Below, one piece after another: positions 57,967-64,000 of a stretch of DNA of 64,000 nucleotides. The notes below the pieces were generated by a model. The model was given only the letters and a program-made list of their open reading frames with translations, was not told the DNA's origin and did not search any database. The DNA comes from an uncultured Roseburia sp. (lineage in GTDB: Bacteria; Bacillota; Clostridia; Lachnospirales; Lachnospiraceae): contig CALWHT010000023.1 of NCBI GenBank assembly GCA_944380515.1, positions 49,703 to 113,702 of the forward strand, written 5' to 3'. Numbering within the stretch: position 1 is the first letter of the stretch; each line of letters begins with the position of its first letter. The translations under genes were made by a program, and so were the position numbers.

Positions 57967-58752
57967 TTATAAAAGCAATTTGATGATTTTCGCCGCCCAC
58001 GAAAAATAAGAGGGAACGATCGCATCCAGCAATCCACTGACATCTGCGATTTCCTGTGCGTTAAGCTCCCCGAGCTTTTGATAAACGCTGCCTGCCGCCT
58101 GCGTATCGCCTAAAGCAATCATAGCTCTGGCATAATCGCCGATGGCGGCATACTTACCGATTGCCAGCGCTCCGGCGGAAAAATCGCCGATGGCAATCGC
58201 GCCAAACGAAAGGATGCCGAAGCTGATGGCTCCCGCCGCAAATATTCCGACAGAAAAACAGCCTGCGGAGAACACACCGAACGCAAGCAGGCCGACTGCA
58301 AGCAGACCAATCGGCAGCATTCCGAATGACAATATTCCTATGGAAAGCGCACCAATAGACAGTATTCCCTGTGCCTTCAGTCCGACCGCAATGATACCGC
58401 TGGCATTCACCCCCACAGCGACAACCCCTTTTGCTTTCTTTCCGATATGCCACAGGGGCATACCCCAGACGGTCTTTTCGCTTTTTCTTTCCCGAAACAT
58501 TTTTCGAAAAGGCAATATTATGATGTTCTCATTTCCGAATTTGTGGTCCGTTTCCATTTCGTCCTTCAGAAGATAGTCTAACGAACAATCAAACAGTTCG
58601 CTCATCCGTATCAGCTTGTCGGTTTCGGGATATGTAACATTACTTTCCCATTTACTGATTGCCTGCCTGGAAACACCGAGAATACTTGCAAGTTGCTCCT
58701 GCGTGTAGTTATTACCTTTCCGCAATTTTGATATTTTATCGCCTAATGTCAT
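57967..58752 (-). CDS. XRE-family regulator fused to a hydrophobic pentad-repeat domain
   Basis: 261 residues. The N-terminal 63 residues are a Cro/C1-type HTH: NNYTQEQLASILGVSRQAIS, with KWESNVTYPETDKLIRMSEL. A basic linker leads to residues 109-199, where Gly recurs every five residues, about 19 times. The pattern is hydrophobic-x-Ala/Ser-hydrophobic-Gly (for example GILSIG, GLLAVG, GVFSAG). A short helical tail follows. The five-residue periodicity suggests a right-handed beta-helix like pentapeptide repeat proteins, although the chain is far more hydrophobic and might lie in or on the membrane. Such XRE proteins often control neighbouring genes. The operator-like repeat upstream suggests autoregulation. 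Confidence 0.8.
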   Translation of the reverse strand: MTLGDKISKLRKGNNYTQEQLASILGVSRQAISKWESNVTYPETDKLIRMSELFDCSLDYLLKDEMETDHKFGNENIIILPFRKMFRERKSEKTVWGMPLWHIGKKAKGVVAVGVNASGIIAVGLKAQGILSIGALSIGILSFGMLPIGLLAVGLLAFGVFSAGCFSVGIFAAGAISFGILSFGAIAIGDFSAGALAIGKYAAIGDYARAMIALGDTQAAGSVYQKLGELNAQEIADVSGLLDAIVPSYFSWAAKIIKLLL

Positions 58753-58781
58753 CCTGCGCCCTCCGTTCTGAACGATTTGTT

Positions 58782-58798
58782 ATACCTATGATACCTAT
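58782..58798 (-). promoter_or_regulatory. Direct repeat overlapping the promoter of the XRE gene
   Basis: ATACCTAT occurs twice (58782-58789 and 58791-58798), one base apart, 30 bases upstream of the XRE start codon. It overlaps a possible -10 box TATAAC (58779-58784 on the minus strand). It may be the binding site of the XRE protein itself. Confidence 0.4.
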
Positions 58799-58878
58799 TC
58801 AGCCGGAAAATGACTACCATTTTCTGATTTCCAAATGTAAACTACAGGTTGCACAGGCGATATTTGCGGCCTTTTTGT

Positions 58879-61071
58879 CTAGATGATCGTATCATCTTTT
58901 AATGTTTCGTTCAAATCGCATTCCAGGATACGCTTCCCTCCGACATAATAAGCCAGTGAAACGAAAACGATAATCAACAGCGCAAATACCGCAATGGGAA
59001 GGAAAGGCGCTTCCTCGAAAAAGACCTTCGGGTCTAAATGGCTCGCCGTAACCATAAACGCTACTGCAGCCGCCGTTAGCGGCAGTGTAATCGCAATCGG
59101 GCGTCCGGCAATGACAAAGGCTTCGACGGCAAACATTTTTCTCATATTGGCAGGCGTCATTCCAATCGACAGATACTGGGCAAATTCACGCTTTCTCTGA
59201 CGCAGGAATCCAAGTGTGTTGGAAAAAACATTTGCAATGCCGATTGCGGCCAGTAAGCCGCAGAAAGCTCCCAAAATCATTTCCGCGCCCTTTATCATCT
59301 CATCGTTTGAGATTTTTTCCTGAATCCTGTTTTCACTTTCCACGTCATAGGACTGTTCCAGCAGATCATTCACCGCAGCTTCCAATTTATTTAATTCATT
59401 CAGTCCGGCTCCCTCCTGGCCCAAAAGGCGAATATACATCGTCTGCTCCGCCCCGGTCATTTGCCCCGCTATGATTTTCCACAACGACAGCGGCATGAAC
59501 TGTACCAGCGCATAATTATCATATTCCTCGCGCAGAGCCGGAACCTCCCGGGCGTAAGACAAAACCGGAAGCTCGACGGCAGTTTCCCCGTCCATATGCA
59601 GTGGAATCGCTTTTTTGTCTTCTTTTAAAAAGGGAATATATTCTTTGTCCCGGAAATTGCTGTTCACGCTGTCCCAGATCCTGTTTAAAAGGATGGTTCC
59701 GTCCAGCCGCGGCGCAGCCCCTGTCTGCACGCAGTACTCCAAAAAGCTCTCATCGTCCATTATGACAACCGGGGAGGCAATACGATAATACGCTCCCTCT
59801 TTCTCCACACCGCTCCCCGCAACAACCTCTAAGCCTCCGAGCGCCAGCAGCTCGTCACTTTGCCAGTCAGCAGCAATCCGGACGCTTTCCTCCGCCTTTT
59901 GATATAAAACTGCACTTCCCACACCCGAAATATTCTTTACCTGTTCTGTCCGGTCGAAATCAGCAAGAGCTGTATTTTTTACCGTAACCATGACATCCCA
60001 CGCATCCTGATACCGTTCAAAATAGGTGTATCTTGTGCTGATCCCCGACAATGTAAAAAAGCAAAGCATGACGGTAAACCCCAGATAGGAAAGCGACAAA
60101 GATAATGTCGAAATTCTCAGATGTTTCTTCTGTGCTTTTATGGCATTACCGGCCAGTTCCCCCTCGACTCCAAATATCCCTGACAGTACAGGCGAATGTT
60201 TTCTTCTTTTCAAATGAAAATCACCCGGATTGCGGATTGCCTCAAGCGGTGTCATTTTACTTAACCGGCGGGCAGGTATCCATGCGGAAAACAATACCGT
60301 AAAACCGGCCGAAAGAAACGTAACTGCAAACACCGCCGGGTGATACTGAAATACAGCCGGATGCCGCCCGGCCACATCCGCCGCAAAAAAGTTGATGGTT
60401 TCTATGACAGCATAGCTCATTCCCATCCCCAGAACGCCTCCGAGTAAAACCGGCACAAATCCAAGTACTGCCGCTTCCGAAAGGAGGCATCTTCGAATCT
60501 GTTTGGGCGTAGCTCCGATGCTGGAAAAAATGCCAAACTGATGTACCCTCGCATTCATGGTAATTTCAAAGGCGTTGCGTATAATCAAAATCAGGGAAAC
60601 CGAAACCACGAATAATACCGCAGCCAAAAAAGGCAGCAGCAGCGGCGGTTCTTCGTCCTGTGGGTCTGTGATCAAATATCTCGAAAGCAACAGCGAATGA
60701 TAACCGGCGGCATTTTCTTCCAGTCCCAGCTCTGCCGCAATCCGCGGCAGGTCCTCATAAATGGTTCTGACATCCCAAAAGTAAATATCAGCCACCGTCT
60801 CTTCACCAGACGAAGCTTCCCGAATAACTGCCTTTTCCACGTTCGCAAACTGACGTATCACAGACAGGTCACTCTCATCCAAATCCCCGGTAAGACGCCC
60901 CTGCCAGTCCCCCTCGTCCAGCTTGATTTGCTCAATATCATATATCCAAAAATTATAAAATAAACTGCAAAGCAGCGATAAGAACAAGGTTGCTATCAAC
61001 GCGGCGGCCATAATGGCAATACCGGATGCGCGGTTATTTTTGAGATAGCTCTTAGAATAATCTTTCCACAT
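58879..61071 (-). CDS. ABC transporter permease, FtsX-like
   Basis: 730 residues with ten or so membrane segments arranged as one N-terminal helix (18-43), an extracellular part and a cluster at about 140-270. A single helix near 325-345 and a second large extracellular domain follow, then three helices at the C-terminus. Two FtsX cores are recognisable, for example MNARVHQFGIFSSIGATPKQI and QRKREFAQYLSIGMTPANMR. This is the MacB/BceB superfamily. It is coupled to the ATPase and to a two-component system, the usual set-up for sensing and resisting antimicrobial peptides. Substrate unproven. Confidence 0.85.
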   Translation of the reverse strand: MWKDYSKSYLKNNRASGIAIMAAALIATLFLSLLCSLFYNFWIYDIEQIKLDEGDWQGRLTGDLDESDLSVIRQFANVEKAVIREASSGEETVADIYFWDVRTIYEDLPRIAAELGLEENAAGYHSLLLSRYLITDPQDEEPPLLLPFLAAVLFVVSVSLILIIRNAFEITMNARVHQFGIFSSIGATPKQIRRCLLSEAAVLGFVPVLLGGVLGMGMSYAVIETINFFAADVAGRHPAVFQYHPAVFAVTFLSAGFTVLFSAWIPARRLSKMTPLEAIRNPGDFHLKRRKHSPVLSGIFGVEGELAGNAIKAQKKHLRISTLSLSLSYLGFTVMLCFFTLSGISTRYTYFERYQDAWDVMVTVKNTALADFDRTEQVKNISGVGSAVLYQKAEESVRIAADWQSDELLALGGLEVVAGSGVEKEGAYYRIASPVVIMDDESFLEYCVQTGAAPRLDGTILLNRIWDSVNSNFRDKEYIPFLKEDKKAIPLHMDGETAVELPVLSYAREVPALREEYDNYALVQFMPLSLWKIIAGQMTGAEQTMYIRLLGQEGAGLNELNKLEAAVNDLLEQSYDVESENRIQEKISNDEMIKGAEMILGAFCGLLAAIGIANVFSNTLGFLRQRKREFAQYLSIGMTPANMRKMFAVEAFVIAGRPIAITLPLTAAAVAFMVTASHLDPKVFFEEAPFLPIAVFALLIIVFVSLAYYVGGKRILECDLNETLKDDTII

Positions 61072-61076
61072 ACTGC

Positions 61077-61757
61077 CTACCTCCGCTTCTGGTCACTGAT
61101 TATTTTGCCGTCCTCGATTGCCACAATCCGGTCTGCCTCCAGCGCAATCCTTTCATCATGGGTGATCAGCAGAATGGTCTGTTTTAAATTCCCGTGAAAC
61201 AGCTTAAGCAGGTCAATCATTTCTCTGGAATTTTTTCGGTCAAGATTTCCTGTCGGCTCATCGGCAAGCAAAATCGCCGGGCGGTAAATCAGGGCCCTTG
61301 CAATCGCCACCCTCTGCTGCTGCCCGCCGGAAAGCTGATGCGGCAGCATATTCCGTTTATCCTGGATCCCTAATGTACGGAGCAGATTTTCGTAGTGATC
61401 CCGGTCCGGTTTTCTTTTATCCAATAGCATGGGCATAAGAATATTTTTTTCTACGGTCAGCGTAGGAATCAGATTATAAAACTGATAAATCAGCCCTACC
61501 TTCCTTCTTCTGAAAATGGCGACATCTGTAGCATTCAGGCCTCCGATATCCGAACCGTCCACGATAACCGTGCCCTTTGTCGGCTTCTCAACACTCCCTA
61601 AAATATGCAGCAGGGTAGATTTTCCGGAGCCGGACGCCCCTACAACCGCCGCAAATTCCCCGGCTTGCATGGAAAAATCAATTCCGCTTAATGCCTCAAC
61701 CCGGCTTTCCCCCTCCCCAAACACCTTTTGCACTCCACTGCATTTTATTATTTCCAT
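61077..61757 (-). CDS. ABC transporter ATP-binding protein
   Basis: 226 residues, LolD/MacB type. Walker A GASGSGKST at 40-48, Q-loop in VGLIYQFYNLIPTLTVEKN, signature LSGGQQQRVAIARAL, Walker B ILLADEPTGNLD and the switch His in LLITHDERIAL. It provides energy for the FtsX-like permease encoded five bases downstream. 55 bp lie between it and the kinase gene. Confidence 0.95.
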   Translation of the reverse strand: MEIIKCSGVQKVFGEGESRVEALSGIDFSMQAGEFAAVVGASGSGKSTLLHILGSVEKPTKGTVIVDGSDIGGLNATDVAIFRRRKVGLIYQFYNLIPTLTVEKNILMPMLLDKRKPDRDHYENLLRTLGIQDKRNMLPHQLSGGQQQRVAIARALIYRPAILLADEPTGNLDRKNSREMIDLLKLFHGNLKQTILLITHDERIALEADRIVAIEDGKIISDQKRR

Positions 61758-61812
61758 GTACAGCCCTCCTGTGATTTTGTTTTACCCCATGATAACAAAG
61801 TAAAGTGACATC

Positions 61813-62988
61813 TCAGTGACTGTACAGGCGAATTTCAAAGCAGGCTCCGCCGCCCGGGAGGTTTTCCGCACGCAGTACCCCGTTCTGCCTCTCAATGATT
61901 TCCTTTGCAATGGAGAGACCTATTCCTATACTTCCCGCCTTTGCGTTTTTGCCGCGGTAAAACCGTTCAAACAAATGTGGGATATCTTCTCTGGCAAATC
62001 CTTCCCCCTCATCCCAGATTCGAAGCCGCACATACAGCGGATTTTTCTCACAGGTACAATGGACCGCAGTTCCCGGGGTACTGTGCTCCATACAATTTTT
62101 CAGCAGATTCATAACAGCCTCCATTGTCCAGTCCAAATCCACATTGACCGTGATCTCTCCCATCTCCGGTATGTCTATCAAAACTCCCGACTGCCGTGAT
62201 AATTCCTCTAAATTATCGGCAGCCAGCATGAGCAGCGTAAATACGTCCGCAGAGGTCCGTTGCAAAGGCAGTTTGCCCGCATCAATCCGTGACAGCAGAA
62301 GAAGCGCTTCCTCCAGATTGGTTAACCGATTTAACTGTTTTTCTATCTGAGAAAGATATTCCTCCCGGGGCTTATCCTTCATCATCTGAACAGACAGGGA
62401 AATGGCAGTGATCGGCGTTTTCACCTGATGGGCGATATTGGAAAGGTTCTCCGCAAAATTGTTTTTTTCTTCTACCGCCGCATCCCTTGTTTGATACAAA
62501 GCCGTCACCGTTTTGTAGATTTCATCCTGCAGCTTCGAAAACTCATCCTCCGCGGACGCCAGAAGAACGCCCGAGCTTCCGGTATTGATTTTTTCCAGAT
62601 AATTTGTCAGCATTTTCACCCTGGATGTCAATTTTTTATGCCAATACCAGACAGTGAAAAGGTATAATAACCCGGCGGCAAAGATGCCAAGTCCTGCCGC
62701 AAGGAAAGCTTTTCCGTTCCCCCGGCCAAAATCGGAAGCACGATAGCCGAATGTCCTCAGAAAATTTTCCGCCTCCCGCCCGGGCAGCGTTTTCTCTTTC
62801 AGCAGATTCAGTATGGTTTCTTCCGCATCCGGCTTTGCTTTGATGAGTTCGCTGCAAAAAGCGCCCAGCAACTCAAACTGTTTTTCTGTGTAATAACAAT
62901 ATAAAAAAGCGGCTGTCAACGAAACAGCAAGCAGGCTTGCGGAAAGCACAAGCAGGAAGTACGGGACTTTGTTTTTTTGCGCGGTCAT
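61813..62988 (-). CDS. Sensor histidine kinase
   Basis: 391 residues. Two membrane helices (10-32 and 95-116) enclose an extracellular loop of about 60 residues. A HAMP-like linker follows, then the DHp helix with the phosphoacceptor His in NLSNIAHQVKTP (H187). The ATPase domain has the N box in AVMNLLKNCMEHS, G1 in WDEGEGF and G2 in SIGIGLSIAKEI. A short extracellular loop is common in kinases that sense peptide antibiotics or follow the state of a partner transporter. It overlaps the regulator gene by four bases. Confidence 0.92.
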   Translation of the reverse strand: MTAQKNKVPYFLLVLSASLLAVSLTAAFLYCYYTEKQFELLGAFCSELIKAKPDAEETILNLLKEKTLPGREAENFLRTFGYRASDFGRGNGKAFLAAGLGIFAAGLLYLFTVWYWHKKLTSRVKMLTNYLEKINTGSSGVLLASAEDEFSKLQDEIYKTVTALYQTRDAAVEEKNNFAENLSNIAHQVKTPITAISLSVQMMKDKPREEYLSQIEKQLNRLTNLEEALLLLSRIDAGKLPLQRTSADVFTLLMLAADNLEELSRQSGVLIDIPEMGEITVNVDLDWTMEAVMNLLKNCMEHSTPGTAVHCTCEKNPLYVRLRIWDEGEGFAREDIPHLFERFYRGKNAKAGSIGIGLSIAKEIIERQNGVLRAENLPGGGACFEIRLYSH

Positions 62989-63656
62989 GTGATATCCTCC
63001 ATACGATAGCCAAAGCTTCGAATTGTTTTCAGGTTCACCGGCTGATTCAATTTTTCTCTCAACCGCTTCATTGTAACCGTCAATGTGTTGTCATTCACGT
63101 AATTTCCGTTACTGTCCCATATCTGTTCCAGCAGTTGCTGTCTTGTGACGGTTTTCCCTTTGTTTTCCATCAGAAGCAGCAATAGCTGATATTCAGCCTG
63201 GCTCACGCTGATTTCTTTTTCGCCGCAAAAAACCATCATTCTGCTTTTGTCAACCGTAATAGAGCCGCAGGAAAGGCAGCTCCCGGATACCTTTCCGGTT
63301 CTTCGCAGCAGCGCGCCGATACGGGAATATAAAACCTCAAGCTCAAACGGCTTTGACACGTAATCATCCGCTCCATTTTGAAAACCGCAGACAATATCCC
63401 GTGTGTCGTTCCTGACAGTCAGAAAAATGATCGGCATTTGGGGCCATTCAGCGCGTATCCACCTGCAAAGGACATCCCCGCTTCCATCCGGCATGTTCCA
63501 GTCTAAAAGAACAAGCTGCGGCACATGACGCTTTAGCGCCTCTTTTACCGACGTTGCCGTTTCATATAAATAAACTCTGTAATCACGCTGCTCCAGGTAA
63601 TCCTTTACCATTTGCGAAATATTGCTGTCGTCTTCCACGTAAAAAATTTCAGTCAT
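62985..63656 (-). CDS. OmpR-family response regulator
   Basis: 223 residues. Receiver domain with the acidic pocket in IFYVEDD, phosphoacceptor D52 in LVLLDWNMPDGSG, Thr in IIFLTVRND and Lys in DDYVSKPFE. A winged-helix C-terminal domain follows, with SQAEYQLLLLLMENKGKTVT and NDNTLTVTMKRLREKL. First gene of the four-gene regulator-kinase-ATPase-permease unit. Start ATG 63654-63656, with GGAGGAG upstream and a sigma-A promoter about 65 bases before it. Confidence 0.94.
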   Translation of the reverse strand: MTEIFYVEDDSNISQMVKDYLEQRDYRVYLYETATSVKEALKRHVPQLVLLDWNMPDGSGDVLCRWIRAEWPQMPIIFLTVRNDTRDIVCGFQNGADDYVSKPFELEVLYSRIGALLRRTGKVSGSCLSCGSITVDKSRMMVFCGEKEISVSQAEYQLLLLLMENKGKTVTRQQLLEQIWDSNGNYVNDNTLTVTMKRLREKLNQPVNLKTIRSFGYRMEDIT

Positions 63657-63718
63657 GGCTCTCCTCCGGGTTGCTTGAGATATTTTGACGGTAACCTGTT
63701 TTCATGCTCATATGTTTT

Positions 63719-63747
63719 ATTATATTGGGGAGAAACCGGGAAAGCAA
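63719..63747 (-). promoter_or_regulatory. Sigma-A promoter of the two-component/ABC operon
   Basis: On the minus strand TTGCTT (63742-63747), 17 bases, then TATAAT (63719-63724). The leader is about 55 bases. Confidence 0.65.
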
Positions 63748-64000
63748 CCTGACAATTCCGGCAGCGCACGTATTGACTCTTACCTACACAAAAAAAACCA
63801 CTACGGAAAACAAACTCTCCATAATGACTTCAATTTGAATTTAGCTATTTATAAGTAACCGCCAAAGATTAATGGTAAGCGCTAAATAATCGACCGGATA
63901 GCAATGAATCGGATTTTATGAGATACTTCAGATACTTGGAGTAATTCACTTCATATCCGGATCTTGGATTTACAAAAGTTGCGATTTCACTTCATATCTA
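63748..64000. other. Right-end non-coding stretch with a 13-bp direct repeat
   Basis: No convincing gene starts or ends here within the 344 bp beyond the response regulator. TTCACTTCATATC occurs twice, at 63945-63957 and 63986-63998, 41 bases apart. A minus-strand frame of about 37 codons ending at 63869 (containing VNPRSGYEVNYSKYL) has no start codon or ribosome site. It may be a decayed gene remnant or chance. Confidence 0.4.

Noticed and set aside
1-64000. CRISPR arrays, tRNA or rRNA genes, complete insertion sequences, prophage
   Set aside because: No regularly spaced repeats, no transposase or integrase motifs and no RNA gene sequence were found on reading either strand.

Overview
The window looks like a chromosome segment of a motile, flagellated Clostridium-type Firmicute, most likely a member of the Lachnospiraceae. 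The evidence is the flagellin type, a FliW-CsrA-flagellin module, two tandem FlgK proteins, a CIRCE-controlled Hsp20, strong AGGAGG ribosome sites with frequent TTG/GTG starts, and promoters with the clostridial flagellar sigma (sigma-28/sigma-D) -10 box CCGATAT. Nearly every gene is on the minus strand. The exceptions are two glycosyltransferases (34782-37126) and the hsp20 gene. No rRNA, tRNA, CRISPR array or insertion sequence was seen.

Layout. (1) 1-5.6 kb is a four-gene operon with its own sigma-A promoter. It encodes a four-helix membrane protein, a TPR-like protein, an 897-residue P-loop ATPase resembling RdrA, and the N-terminal part of an adenosine-deaminase-like protein resembling RdrB, which runs off the left edge. 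This looks like a RADAR anti-phage system with an extra TPR gene and a terminator-like hairpin in front of rdrA. (2) 5.7-7.5 kb holds a family 2 glycosyltransferase and an MNT/HEPN toxin-antitoxin-like pair. (3) 7.7-37 kb is a large surface-glycan locus, largely translationally coupled. It has all six steps of CMP-pseudaminic acid synthesis (PseB, C, H, G, I, F), an FdtA/FdtB pair for a dTDP-3-amino-3,6-dideoxyhexose, a third PLP aminotransferase and GNAT acetyltransferases. It also has five CgeB/DUF3880-type glycosyltransferases, a family of paralogous GT-A-like proteins, two radical SAM proteins, a WbqC protein, two beta-propeller glycosidase-like proteins and a methyltransferase. (4) 37-51.7 kb is the late flagellar block: Maf flagellin glycosyltransferase, flagellin, a FliT-like protein, FliS, FliD, FlaG, CsrA, FliW, FlgL, two FlgK, FlgN and FlgM. 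(5) 51.7-64 kb holds housekeeping and stress genes: a FUSC-type membrane protein, Hsp20, methyltransferase, YaaA, Bcp, a decayed sugar acetyltransferase, a DUF3879-like protein, an XRE regulator with a pentad-repeat tail, and an ABC transporter with its two-component system.

How the parts fit. Regions 3 and 4 probably serve one purpose: making a short flagellin, decorating it with pseudaminic acid and further sugars, and timing this with flagellar assembly. Sigma-28 boxes sit before flagellin, flaG-fliD, flgM and a small unknown gene inside the glycan locus, with a weaker match before pseB. CsrA and FliW are encoded here, and the flagellin leader carries a GGA-loop hairpin next to its ribosome site, the expected CsrA target. 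Several scars (a fragment of a glycosyltransferase gene fused to the end of pseC, and a tandem 321-bp duplication in another glycosyltransferase) show that the glycan locus has been reshuffled recently.

All identifications come from reading the sequence and remembered family features. No database search, structure prediction or computed alignment was run.
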